Assembly (NCBI GenBank): GCA_025356015.1
Contig: JANXYO010000036.1
Coordinates: 1 to 64,000, forward strand
Length of the DNA stretch: 64,000 nucleotides
Source of the DNA: Spirochaetaceae bacterium
GTDB lineage: Bacteria; Spirochaetota; Spirochaetia; Treponematales; Rectinemataceae
Direction of reading: 5' to 3'
In this document: piece by piece, positions 36,942-45,575 of the stretch
Layout of the letters: each line of letters opens with the position of its first letter
How positions within the stretch are numbered: position 1 is the first letter of the stretch
Program-made: the position numbers and the translations under genes
Notes under the pieces: model-generated
What the model saw: only the letters and a program-made list of their open reading frames with translations
Told to the model about the DNA's origin: nothing
The model's database searches: none

Positions 36942-38734
36942 GTCCTCGCGAAGAGCCTGCGGTAGTCCTCGCTGCGTTCGAGGAGCTGCGCGTGCGTGCC
37001 CTGGTCGGAGATTCCCCCGCGCTCGAGGAGGAGGATCTTGTCGGCCCAGCGGATCTGGGACAGGCGGTGGGTGATGAGGAAGGTCGTCCGCCCGGCGCTC
37101 GCCCGGCGCATGGCCTTCTGTATCTCGTCCTCGGTGCGGGAATCGACCGCCGAGGTCGAATCGTCCAGGATGAGGATCCTGGGATCGACGAGGAAAGCCC
37201 GCGCTATCGCGAGCCTCTGTTTCTGCCCGCCGGAGAGGGTGACACCCCGCTCGCCCACCTCGGTGTCGTAGCCCTTCTCGAAGCCCGAGACGAACTCGTG
37301 GGCCTGGGCCTCCCGGGCGGCCGTCTCGATGTCGGCCGCTTCCGCGCCTTCGGCCCCGAAGGCGATGTTCTCCCGTATGCTGCGGGAGAACAGGAAGACG
37401 TCCTGCTCGATGATGGCGATCTGGGCGCGCAGGCTCTCGAGGTTCCACTCCCTTACGTCTGCCCCGTCGACAAGGACCGACCCTGAGTCGACGTCGAAGA
37501 TCCTGTTCACGAGCCGCACGAGGCTTGTCTTCCCCGAGCCCGTCCTGCCCACGATGGCGACCGTCTCCCCCGGTTCCGCGACGAAGGAGACTCCCTTGAG
37601 CACGGCTGCCGAGCCGGCCCCGCCCTCGCAGCCCCTCGAGCCGCAGAAGGAGAAGGAGACGTCGCGGAACTCGACCCTGCCCTCGATGCGCCTCGAGAGC
37701 CCTTTCGGGTTCTCGTCGAGGTCTGTGTGGGCGAGTATGGTCTCAAGCACGCGTTGGGCGCTCGAGAGACCCATCTGGAAGAGGTTGAAGGACCAGATGG
37801 AGATGAAGGTCGCGAAGCGGAAGGCGTTGTAAAGGAGCATGTAGCCGACGACCTGGCCCAGGCTGATCGCCCCGGAGCGCCACAAGAGGAGGGCGTGGAA
37901 GAAACCAAGGCCCCAGGCGACGGCGAAGACGAGGAGCGGCCAGTAGCGCCCCTCGATCCTGGTGATGCGGATGTACAGGTCGCGGAGCTTCGCCGCCCCT
38001 CTCACGAAGGAGGCCCGCTCACGGCCCTCCCCGAGGTTGGCCTTCACCGTCTCTATCCCCTCGAGGGCGTCGGCCAGGGTCCCGTTGAGCTCCCCGAACT
38101 TCGAGCGCTGCTCGTCGGTCGCGGGATTGAGGCGGTAGTTGTAGTTCCAGACCGTCAGGACAAGGGCCACGACGAAGAGCGAGGGCACGAGGAGGAGGCG
38201 GGGGTCGATGAAGGCCACCATCACCATGGGTACCGCCACCGTGAGCACGGAGTCGAGGATGAGCATGACCCCCGGGGAGAACATGAGGTTGAGCCAGTGC
38301 ACGTCGTTGGTGGCCCTCGCCATGATGTCTCCCACCTTCTGCCGCGAGTGGAAGGTCTGGCTCTTGCCCAGGAGGCTCGAGTAGAGCTCGGCCCTGGCGT
38401 CGCGCTCGATGCGCTGGGCCAGGAACTCGAAGCTCAGGTTCCTGCCGACATTGGTGAAGGCCTGGAGCGCCGCGGCGGCGGAGATGAGGACGGCCACGCC
38501 CAGGAGCTGGGACAGGACCCAATTGGTCTTCGTGAGGATGTCGAAGCCCCGCCCAATGAGAACCTGGATGCCCGAGTAGCCGAAGTTGCTTCCTATCGAG
38601 CAAAGGAAGGCGAACAGTGGCAGGTGGGGGTAGCGCATGAGGTGGGAGAAGATCCAGTGGCCCGGGCTGCGCAGGTCGTAGGAGACTTCCTCGCCCGAGC
38701 GGAACTCGGTGGACTTTGCGGTATGGCGTGGCAT
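36938..38734 (-). CDS. ABC exporter half-transporter (degenerate nucleotide site)
   Basis: A 598-residue half-transporter with an N-terminal six-helix domain and an ATPase domain: Walker A GRTGSGKTS, signature LSGGQKQR, Walker B LILDDSTSAVD. The residue after Walker B Asp is Asp, not Glu, which marks the non-catalytic site common in heterodimeric exporters. A Gly/Cys-rich insertion (FCGSRGCEGG) precedes the ATPase domain. It is the first gene of a two-gene unit with the canonical half encoded downstream. Confidence 0.92.
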   Translation of the reverse strand: MPRHTAKSTEFRSGEEVSYDLRSPGHWIFSHLMRYPHLPLFAFLCSIGSNFGYSGIQVLIGRGFDILTKTNWVLSQLLGVAVLISAAAALQAFTNVGRNLSFEFLAQRIERDARAELYSSLLGKSQTFHSRQKVGDIMARATNDVHWLNLMFSPGVMLILDSVLTVAVPMVMVAFIDPRLLLVPSLFVVALVLTVWNYNYRLNPATDEQRSKFGELNGTLADALEGIETVKANLGEGRERASFVRGAAKLRDLYIRITRIEGRYWPLLVFAVAWGLGFFHALLLWRSGAISLGQVVGYMLLYNAFRFATFISIWSFNLFQMGLSSAQRVLETILAHTDLDENPKGLSRRIEGRVEFRDVSFSFCGSRGCEGGAGSAAVLKGVSFVAEPGETVAIVGRTGSGKTSLVRLVNRIFDVDSGSVLVDGADVREWNLESLRAQIAIIEQDVFLFSRSIRENIAFGAEGAEAADIETAAREAQAHEFVSGFEKGYDTEVGERGVTLSGGQKQRLAIARAFLVDPRILILDDSTSAVDSRTEDEIQKAMRRASAGRTTFLITHRLSQIRWADKILLLERGGISDQGTHAQLLERSEDYRRLFART

Positions 38735-38832
38735 GAGAACCTAAATGTACTCAATGCCGCGGCGGCGATCCAGTGGCCGCCGCCCTCGGGACAGCCCAAC
38801 GCGGGACAGAGCTCCACAGGGCGGCCCCCTGC

Positions 38833-39648
38833 CTAGCCCTTCACCGCACCCATGGTCAGGCCTTTCACCACATAACGCTGGAAGATCATCGTGATGATGA
38901 TCGCCGGCATCATGATCGACACCGCGACTGCCATGACCGCGCCCCAGTCGACCTCGGCATAGGAGACGAAGTTGTAGATGGCGATCGGCAGGGTCTTGGT
39001 CTTCTGCATGCTCAGGACCTGGGAGAACATAAAGTTGTTCCAGGAGAAGATGAAGGACAGGGTCGTCGCTGTCACGATGCCCGGGCCCGAGAGGGGGAGG
39101 ATGATGGACAGAAAGGCCCTCTGGCGCGTGGCCCCGTCCACCATCGCAGACTCCTCCATCTCCTGCGGGACGGTCTCGAAGTAGCTGGACATGATCCAGA
39201 CCACGAGGGGCAGGGCGATGAGGATGTGCGAGAGGATGAGGGCGACGTAGCTGTCCATGAGGTGGAGGCGTGAGAAGATGATGTACCAGGGCATGAGGAA
39301 GGAGATGCCTGGCATTAGCCGGGCCACGAGGATGAAGACCGAGAGGCGCTTCTGGCCGAAGCGGGCGATGGAGTAGGCCGCCGGCAGCCCCAGGAGGAGT
39401 CCCACGGCGACGGCGGAGACTCCGACCACGGCCGAGTTGTAGAAGTAGCGGAGGAAGTCCTGCTCCCCGAAGACCCGCTCGTAGTTGGCCATGGTGGGGT
39501 TAAAGAGGATCTTGGGCGGCCAGGAGATGATGTCGACCTGGGTCTTGAAGGACGAGGCGAGCATCCAGAAGAAGGGGAACAGGAGTACCAGGGAGACTCC
39601 GAGAATGAGGATGTAGAAGAGGACGCTGAAGGCGGCTTTTTTTCTCAT
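38833..39648 (-). CDS. Carbohydrate ABC importer permease (MalG type)
   Basis: A 271-residue inner-membrane permease with six hydrophobic segments. The EAA loop is seen as EMEESAMVDGATRQRAFLSIILPL, a little degenerate, and SWNNFMFS follows, as in MalG/UgpE-type proteins. It pairs with the MalF-type permease encoded ten bases upstream. There is no ATPase gene in the cluster, so a shared MsmK-like ATPase elsewhere probably drives it. Confidence 0.92.
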   Translation of the reverse strand: MRKKAAFSVLFYILILGVSLVLLFPFFWMLASSFKTQVDIISWPPKILFNPTMANYERVFGEQDFLRYFYNSAVVGVSAVAVGLLLGLPAAYSIARFGQKRLSVFILVARLMPGISFLMPWYIIFSRLHLMDSYVALILSHILIALPLVVWIMSSYFETVPQEMEESAMVDGATRQRAFLSIILPLSGPGIVTATTLSFIFSWNNFMFSQVLSMQKTKTLPIAIYNFVSYAEVDWGAVMAVAVSIMMPAIIITMIFQRYVVKGLTMGAVKG

Positions 39649-39658
39649 GGCGTCCTCC

Positions 39659-40537
39659 TTATGCCTCGGCCCGGCCGCGCAGCTTCATGATGCCGAGGCT
39701 GCAGGCGAGGACGACCGCGAACAGGGCGACCAGTATCACCGAGGACTGGCCCATCCTGAAATATTCAAAGCTGTACTTGTAACCGAGTATGTTGAGGGTC
39801 TCTGAGGAGTAGCCCGGACCGCCGCCCGTCATCGCGAAGATGATGTCGAAGGTCTTGAGGGCGTCGATCGTGCGCAGGATCATCGCCGTGAAGATGGTGG
39901 GCATCACCATCGGAAGCGTTATGCGCCACAGGATCTGGAGCTCGGAGGCCCCGTCCACGCGGGCTGACTCGTAGGGCTCGCTCGAAAGGCCCGCGAGGCC
40001 GGCGAGGACGATGAGTGCGATCATCGGCGTCCACTGCCAGACATCGACGAGGACCAGAGAAGGCAGGACGGTCGCGGTGTTCGAGACCCAGCCGCTCCTG
40101 GGAAAACCGGCCAGGCTCAGGGCGTAGTTGGCGAGGCCGATCGTGGGATCGTAGAAGAGGTTGAAGACGATGCCCACCGCGACGGGGGTCGCAACCAGGG
40201 GAAGGAGGAGGAAGAGCTTCACCAGGCCCTTGCCCAGGAATTCCCGGTTGAGGATGAGGGCCACGGCGATGCCGAGGATGGTCTCGGTGACGACGGCCGC
40301 GCCGGTGAAGGCGAAGGTCCGCCCGAAAGCAGCCAGGAAGCGGGGTTCGGTGAAGATGCGGTAGTAGCTCTGCAGGCCCACGATGCGCAGGGGCATGCCC
40401 GAGGTGAGGTTCCAGTTGGTGAAGCTCAGGAAGAGCGTGTAGATAACCGGGAAGAGCATCATCACGACGACGAAGATCAGCGCCGGAAGCGGGAACAGGA
40501 GGCGGAGGTTCCGCTCGACGAAGCCTGTCTTGATCAT
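39659..40537 (-). CDS. Carbohydrate ABC importer permease (MalF type)
   Basis: A 292-residue permease of the MalF/UgpA family with about six membrane helices. The EAA motif reads EPYESARVDGASELQILWRITLP. A NWNLTSG block follows the first helix, a common feature of these sugar permeases. It belongs to a three-gene importer with the substrate-binding protein upstream and the MalG-type permease downstream. Confidence 0.92.
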   Translation of the reverse strand: MIKTGFVERNLRLLFPLPALIFVVVMMLFPVIYTLFLSFTNWNLTSGMPLRIVGLQSYYRIFTEPRFLAAFGRTFAFTGAAVVTETILGIAVALILNREFLGKGLVKLFLLLPLVATPVAVGIVFNLFYDPTIGLANYALSLAGFPRSGWVSNTATVLPSLVLVDVWQWTPMIALIVLAGLAGLSSEPYESARVDGASELQILWRITLPMVMPTIFTAMILRTIDALKTFDIIFAMTGGGPGYSSETLNILGYKYSFEYFRMGQSSVILVALFAVVLACSLGIMKLRGRAEA

Positions 40538-40552
40538 CCTCTCTCCTCGAAA

Positions 40553-40575
40553 GGGCCCGGCTCATCGCCGGGCCC
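40553..40575 (-). other. Intercistronic hairpin between binding protein and permease genes
   Basis: GGGCCCGGC (40553-40561) pairs perfectly with GCCGGGCCC (40567-40575) around five bases. On the transcribed (minus) strand it is followed by a short TTTC. Such hairpins between a binding-protein gene and permease genes commonly stabilise the upstream message or reduce downstream transcription, giving more binding protein than permease. Confidence 0.7.
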
Positions 40576-40609
40576 CTGTCAGTTCTGCTGCCCCGTAGGG
40601 CCTTCTTCG

Positions 40610-41857
40610 TTACTGGACGCCGTACTCGCCGGTGTCCTCGAGCAGCTCGTTGACCTTCTGGACCATGTCGGCGGCCTTCTTGTCGAGGTTGGCAGACGCG
40701 CCCTTGGTGTTGATGGACTCGATGATGACCTCGCCGATGCGGTCGCGGGCCTCGCCGACGGCGCTCATGTAGGGCCTATCATAGGGCATGCCGTTCTTCG
40801 CGGCCTGGGCCCTGGTCTCGACGAGGGAGGGCAGGACCTTGGAGAGGACTTCCTTGTCGGCCCAGGCGGAGTCGCGGGCCATGGGGATCTGGGCCGCGAG
40901 ACCGCGCTTGGCCATTTCCTTGCTGGTCGCCCAGGCGAGGAACTTCTGAGCCGAGTCCTGGTCCTTGCTCTTCTTGGAGACGCCGATGCTCCAGGAGACG
41001 ACGAAGTAGGGCTTGCTGCCCGCGGGACCCGCGGGGAGGCTGGCCATGCCGACGTTCTCGGCGGGGACCTGGGACTTGGCGGGATCGACGATCTGGCCGT
41101 AGAAGACCGAGGCGTCTGTCCACATGGCTACCTTGCCGGCCTGGAAGAGGGGCATGATGTTGTCCCAGGACATGGCGGTCACGCCCGTGGGGCCGTAGTT
41201 GCCGAGCATCTTGCCATAGAAGCGGATGGCGTCGAGGGCCTTCTTGGAGTTAAAGGCGGCCTTGCCCTTCTCGAGATAGTTGCCGCCGTAGCTATAGATG
41301 TAGGCGGAGAGCTGGGTGACGGCAGGGTTGCCCTTGCCGCGCGAGGCGAAGCCGGCGACGTCGGCGCTGTTGAGCTTCTTGGCAGCGGCTTCGAGCTCGG
41401 CGAAGGTCTTGGGAACGGCGAGACCGGCCTTCTTGAGGAGGTCGGCACGGTAGTAGAGGACCTGCCACTCGGTGACGATGGGCACGGCGTAGACCTTGGA
41501 GCCGAAGGTCACAAGGCCGAGGGCGCTCTTCGGGAAGTCCGAGAAGTCATAGCTCGACAGGGGCTGGAACCAGCCGTTCTTGTAGAACATCTTGGCTTCC
41601 TGGAGCGGGCGGGACATGAAGACGTCGACCGTCGAGGAACCGGAGGCGAACTCGGTTGCGAGCTTGGTGGAGAGCTGGCCTTCCTGATACTGCTCCACGT
41701 TGACCTTGATTCCCGAGGCCTGCTCGAACTCGGGGATGGCGCTCTTGAGGAGGTCGCCGTAGGGGTGGTTCGCGAGGAGAACACGGATCTCCTTGGTCTG
41801 CGCGCTGGCGACTGAAAGGACCATGACAGCGAGAAGGATCGCTAGAATCTTTCGCAT
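40610..41857 (-). CDS. Carbohydrate ABC importer substrate-binding protein
   Basis: A 415-residue family 1 extracellular solute-binding protein from ATG 41857 (AAGGAG upstream). A signal peptide covers about residues 1-19 (ending SVASAQ). The mature part has the FEQASGIKVNVEQYQEG block and a SWSIGVSKKSKDQDSAQKF block near the C-terminal hinge, as in sugar-binding proteins. It should bind a sugar, oligosaccharide or sugar acid in the periplasm. It is divergent from the RpiR regulator, which probably controls it. Confidence 0.92.
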   Translation of the reverse strand: MRKILAILLAVMVLSVASAQTKEIRVLLANHPYGDLLKSAIPEFEQASGIKVNVEQYQEGQLSTKLATEFASGSSTVDVFMSRPLQEAKMFYKNGWFQPLSSYDFSDFPKSALGLVTFGSKVYAVPIVTEWQVLYYRADLLKKAGLAVPKTFAELEAAAKKLNSADVAGFASRGKGNPAVTQLSAYIYSYGGNYLEKGKAAFNSKKALDAIRFYGKMLGNYGPTGVTAMSWDNIMPLFQAGKVAMWTDASVFYGQIVDPAKSQVPAENVGMASLPAGPAGSKPYFVVSWSIGVSKKSKDQDSAQKFLAWATSKEMAKRGLAAQIPMARDSAWADKEVLSKVLPSLVETRAQAAKNGMPYDRPYMSAVGEARDRIGEVIIESINTKGASANLDKKAADMVQKVNELLEDTGEYGVQ

Positions 41858-41980
41858 AGACTCTCCTTGGGGGATTTGAGGATCGACGGGGCAATTATCA
41901 CACTCAATCCGCAACTGGTCAAGAATGTTTTGAAATAAGTTTTTATTGAAAGATTTTTTTTTTCATACTACACTCAGGGC
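41858..41980. promoter_or_regulatory. Divergent control region between importer and RpiR regulator
   Basis: An AT-rich island in otherwise GC-rich DNA. It holds a poly-T run within a dyad TGAAA-N9-TTTCA (41947-41965) and a CATACT box (41964-41969) near the regulator gene. It probably contains promoters for both directions and an operator for the RpiR protein. Confidence 0.5.
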
Positions 41981-42829
41981 GTGGAACCCATAAACGGAGG
42001 CTCATGCCTCTTCGAGATTCATGCCCGCCTCGGCAGTCTAAGCGAAAAGGAAAGGCTCGTCGCGGACTGGATCCTCGCCTCCCCCAGCGAGGCGGTGCGC
42101 CCGAGCATCGAGGAGCTGGCCGAGCGCATCGGCGTCTCCGAGTCGACCCTCTTCCGCTTTGTCAGGAAGCTGGGCTACGAAGGCTACCAGGCCTTCCGCA
42201 TAGCCCTGGCGACAGAGACAGTCGACCCACGCTCGCGCATCTACGAGGCCCCGGTGGGCGGGGACGGCGCAGTCCAGGTGGTCTTCAAGACGGCGATCGC
42301 AGCCCTCGAGCTCACGATGGAGAAGCTCGACCGGGCGGCCCTCGACAAGGCGGCCGACCTCGTCGTCGGCTCGAGGAGCCTTCTCTTCCTCGGGCTCGGA
42401 GGATCGGGACTCGTCGCCCGCGATGCCTACCACAAGCTCGTCCGAGCGGGGATACGCGGCTCGGCCCCCGAGGATTTCCACCTCCAGCTCATGGCCGCCT
42501 CCCAGGCGGGCAAGGAAGACGCGGCGATCGTCGTCTCGCACACGGGGGTCAACAAGGACAGCCTCGCCGTAGCGGATTCCCTCAAGAAGGCCGAGGTGCC
42601 CATCATCGGCATCTGCACCTACCCGCGGTCGCCCCTCTCGAAGCTCTGCGACATCATGCTCTACTCGGCCGCCCCCTCCTCGACCCATGTGAGCGAGGCC
42701 TTCTCGGCCCGGATCGCCCAGCTCGCGATCATCGACTGCCTCTATGTAGAGGTGATGGAGAGGCGTGGGGAGGAGGGTGCGAGGAGCCTTGAGGCCATGC
42801 GCGCCGCGATCGCGAGGAGGAGGACATGA
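41981..42829 (+). CDS. RpiR-family transcriptional regulator
   Basis: A 282-residue regulator starting at GTG 41981. The N-terminal HTH_6 domain has PSIEELAERIGVSESTLFRFVRK (split: PSIEELAERIG, VSESTLFRFVRK). The C-terminal SIS domain (about residues 120-260) has LFLGLGGSGLVARDAYHKL and VVSHTGVNKDS, which bind phosphosugars. It should respond to a sugar phosphate, perhaps a ketodeoxygluconate phosphate or 6-phosphogluconate given the neighbours, and control the importer and the catabolic genes. Confidence 0.92.
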   Translation: MEPINGGSCLFEIHARLGSLSEKERLVADWILASPSEAVRPSIEELAERIGVSESTLFRFVRKLGYEGYQAFRIALATETVDPRSRIYEAPVGGDGAVQVVFKTAIAALELTMEKLDRAALDKAADLVVGSRSLLFLGLGGSGLVARDAYHKLVRAGIRGSAPEDFHLQLMAASQAGKEDAAIVVSHTGVNKDSLAVADSLKKAEVPIIGICTYPRSPLSKLCDIMLYSAAPSSTHVSEAFSARIAQLAIIDCLYVEVMERRGEEGARSLEAMRAAIARRRT

Positions 42830-42890
42830 GGAATGGAAGCCTGGGGCAAGGGCCCCGGACCACATACAATCAAGCCATCAGGAGTCGATC

Positions 42891-43982
42891 ATGCCGAAGC
42901 TGAGCCTAAGGCCCTCCACCGGAGAGCGCCACGATTTCCTGGCCCTCGGGGCCCTTGTCACCCGTCTCGATCCGGGCGTCGTGCCGATCGAGGCTGCCGG
43001 CAGCTACGAGCTCCACGTGTCGGGTGGCGAGTACAACGTCGCCGCCAACCTCTCGAACTGTTTCGGCATGAAGGCCGCGGTCGCGAGCGCCCTCGTGGAC
43101 TATCCCATAGGCCGGAAGATCGCCAGCGTGGTTCGCGCGAACGGGGTGGAATCCTACTACGCCCGCTTCGCCCACGACGGGGTCAGGGGGCCGAACATGG
43201 CCCAGGTCTGGAGCGACCGCGGCCAGGGCGTGCGCGCCCCTGTCGTTTTCTACAACCGCGCCAACGAGGCAGCCGCCCTCCTCAAGCCGGGAAGCTTCGA
43301 CTGGGACGCGATCTTCGCCCAGGGAATCCGGTGGTTCCACTCCGGGGGCATCTTCGCGGCCTTGTCGGAAACCACGAGCGAGCTCATCATCGAGGCGATG
43401 CAGGCCGCGAAGAAGGCTGGTGCCGTCGTCTCATTCGACCTCAACTACCGCGCCAAGCTCTGGAACTCGATACCCGGGGGCGGCACGAAGAGGGCCCAGG
43501 AGGTCCTGGGAAGGATCGTGGAGAACGTCGACGTCCTGGTCGGCAACGAGGAGGACCTCCAGCTCGGCCTCGGCCTCCACGGCCCGGCGGTCGAGGCGAA
43601 GTCCAAGCTCGACCCCTCGGCCTTCCTGTCGACGATCGAGGCTGTCTCGAAGGGTTTCCCGAGGATCGCCGCCGTGGCGACGACCCTGCGCGAGGTCCAC
43701 TCCACGAACCGCCACTCATGGAGCGCGGTGCTCTGGCTCGACGGCAAGAGCTACATGGCGCCCCAGTGCGAGCTCGACGTCTACGACCGGGTGGGCGGGG
43801 GCGACGGCTTCGCCGCTGGCCTGATCTACGGCCTGCTTTCGGGAAGGAGTCCCGATGAGTCGCTCAAGCTCGGCTGGGCCCATGGAGCCCTGCTCACCAC
43901 CTACCCCGGAGACACAAGCCTCGCGACCCTCGAGCAGGTCGAGGCCTTCGCCAGGGGGGGCTCCGCTCGCATACAGCGGTAG
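42891..43982 (+). CDS. PfkB-family sugar kinase, 2-keto-3-deoxygluconate kinase-like
   Basis: A 363-residue ribokinase-fold protein from ATG 42891 (GGAG ten bases upstream). Family features: SGGEYNVAANLSNCFG near residue 45, VSFDLNYRAKLWN (the DxNxR motif), a VLVGNEEDL block, and VGGGDGFAAGLIYGLL at the catalytic site, where GGGD replaces the usual GAGD but keeps the catalytic Asp. The DLNYR and GNEEDL blocks point to ketodeoxygluconate kinase. The last codons lie inside a 50-bp tandem repeat. The next gene is a 6-phosphogluconate dehydrogenase. Confidence 0.85.
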   Translation: MPKLSLRPSTGERHDFLALGALVTRLDPGVVPIEAAGSYELHVSGGEYNVAANLSNCFGMKAAVASALVDYPIGRKIASVVRANGVESYYARFAHDGVRGPNMAQVWSDRGQGVRAPVVFYNRANEAAALLKPGSFDWDAIFAQGIRWFHSGGIFAALSETTSELIIEAMQAAKKAGAVVSFDLNYRAKLWNSIPGGGTKRAQEVLGRIVENVDVLVGNEEDLQLGLGLHGPAVEAKSKLDPSAFLSTIEAVSKGFPRIAAVATTLREVHSTNRHSWSAVLWLDGKSYMAPQCELDVYDRVGGGDGFAAGLIYGLLSGRSPDESLKLGWAHGALLTTYPGDTSLATLEQVEAFARGGSARIQR

Positions 43983-44053
43983 AGCGAGCGCCCGGATACA
44001 ACGGTAAGTCGGGCGCTCGCATACAGCGGTAGCGCGAGCGCCCGGATATGACG
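43965..44053 (+). repeat. Two-copy 50-bp tandem repeat at the kinase 3' end
   Basis: GCTCGCATACAGCGGTAG begins at 43965 and again at 44015, each followed by (A/C)GCGAGCGCCCGGATA. The units are 50 bp apart with few differences. Within each unit GCTCGC and GCGAGC can form a hairpin around the stop codon region. The first copy includes the last codons and stop of the kinase gene. A third, weaker partial copy may start near 44062. Confidence 0.8.
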
Positions 44054-44114
44054 CTGAGGCTGGCGCGCCCGCCCGCATCGGGCAGACGCTCGAATTATGG
44101 AAAAGGAGCGAATC

Positions 44115-45566
44115 ATGGAAGCTGACATCGGACTCATCGGCCTCGCGGTGATGGGGCAGAACCTCGTCCTCAACATGAACGACCACGGCTACTCGGTCGC
44201 GGTCTACAACCGCTCGCCGGGGCCCTTGAACGAATTCCTCTCCGGCCCCGCGGCAGGCCGCAAGGACATTGTCGGGGCCCACTCCCTCGAGTCCTTCATC
44301 GGGAACCTGGCGCGGCCCCGCAAGGTCATGCTCCTCATAAAGGCGGGGGCGCCAGTGGACGAGATGATCGGCCACCTCGTCCCCCTCCTCGAGCCGGGGG
44401 ACCTCATCATCGACGGCGGCAATTCCTTTTTCGAGGACACGGTGCGCAGGTCGAAAGCCCTGAGCGACCAGGGCATACGCTTTGTCGGAACGGGAGTCTC
44501 GGGCGGCGAGGAGGGCGCCCGTCACGGCCCCTCCCTCATGCCGGGCGGCGATGCCTCGGCCTGGCCACTCCTGCGCTCGATCTTCACCGACATCGCCGCC
44601 AAGACGGCCAAGGGCGAGGCCTGCTGCGCCTGGATCGGACCGGAAGGGGCCGGCCACTTCGTCAAGATGGTCCACAACGGGATCGAGTACGGGGACATGG
44701 AGCTTATCGCCGAGACCTACCAGCTCATGCGCGACGCATACGGCATGAAGCACGCCGAGATGGCGGCGGCCTTCAAGCACTGGAACAAGGGCGAGCTCGA
44801 CTCCTACCTCGTCGAGATCACCGCCGCCATCCTCGAGCACAAGGACTCTGACGGCTCGCCCCTGGTCGAGCACATCCTCGACGCCGCCGGCCAGAAGGGC
44901 ACCGGAAAATGGGCGAGCGTCTCGGCCCTCGACGAGGGCATCCCCCTCACCCTGATCTCCGAGGCCGTCTTCGCCCGCTGTCTCTCGGCCCTGGTCGACG
45001 ACAGGAGGGACGCCTCCACCCTGCTCTCCGGCCCGGCCGCCGTGACAAGGACGGCAACGCCGGCCATCCTCGAGGACCTTGGCAAGGCCCTCCTCGCCGC
45101 AAAGATCGTCTCCTATGCCCAGGGCTACATGCTCATGCGCGAGGTCGGGGACAACCGCGGCTGGGACCTCGACTACGGCACGATCGCCCAGGTGTGGAGG
45201 GAAGGCTGCATCATCCGCTCCGTCCTCCTCGACAGGATCAAGATCGCCTTCGACGCCGACCCCTCCCTCCCCTGCCTCCTCGTCGCCCCCGCCTTCGCCG
45301 ACATCATGGACGAATGCCATGGCTCCCTGAGAAAGGTCGTCGCCCTCGCCGCCGAGTCAGGTGTGCCGGCCCCTGCCCTCTCGACGGCCCTGGCCTTCTA
45401 CGACGGCTACCGCTGCGCCCGCCTGCCGGCGAACATGCTCCAGGCCCAGAGGGACTACTTCGGCGCCCACACCTACGAGAGGACGGACCGCCCCCGCGGG
45501 GAGTTCCACCACACCGACTGGACTGGCTCGGGCGGCAAGGCGACGTCCAACGCATACAACGCTTAA
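44115..45566 (+). CDS. gnd: 6-phosphogluconate dehydrogenase, decarboxylating
   Basis: A 483-residue enzyme of normal length from ATG 44115, with AAGGAG seven bases upstream (an ATG 18 bases earlier is less likely). The N-terminal Rossmann motif is GLAVMGQNLVLNM. The catalytic signature includes DGGNSFFEDT, GTGVSGGEEGARHGPS and GHFVKMVHNGIEYGDM (with the catalytic Lys and Glu). The C-terminal block GTGKW is present. It oxidises 6-phosphogluconate to ribulose 5-phosphate and CO2. Its place after a sugar-acid kinase suggests use of gluconate-type substrates. Confidence 0.95.
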   Translation: MEADIGLIGLAVMGQNLVLNMNDHGYSVAVYNRSPGPLNEFLSGPAAGRKDIVGAHSLESFIGNLARPRKVMLLIKAGAPVDEMIGHLVPLLEPGDLIIDGGNSFFEDTVRRSKALSDQGIRFVGTGVSGGEEGARHGPSLMPGGDASAWPLLRSIFTDIAAKTAKGEACCAWIGPEGAGHFVKMVHNGIEYGDMELIAETYQLMRDAYGMKHAEMAAAFKHWNKGELDSYLVEITAAILEHKDSDGSPLVEHILDAAGQKGTGKWASVSALDEGIPLTLISEAVFARCLSALVDDRRDASTLLSGPAAVTRTATPAILEDLGKALLAAKIVSYAQGYMLMREVGDNRGWDLDYGTIAQVWREGCIIRSVLLDRIKIAFDADPSLPCLLVAPAFADIMDECHGSLRKVVALAAESGVPAPALSTALAFYDGYRCARLPANMLQAQRDYFGAHTYERTDRPRGEFHHTDWTGSGGKATSNAYNA

Positions 45567-45575
45567 GGGAGCAGC

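Noticed and set aside
43716-44176. Repeat at 43965-44053 as a mobile or CRISPR-like element
   Set aside because: Only two units with no unique spacers; it fits a simple local tandem duplication.
43716-45320. 534-residue minus-strand open frame opposite gnd
   Set aside because: It mirrors a highly conserved gene on the plus strand and has shadow-like composition.
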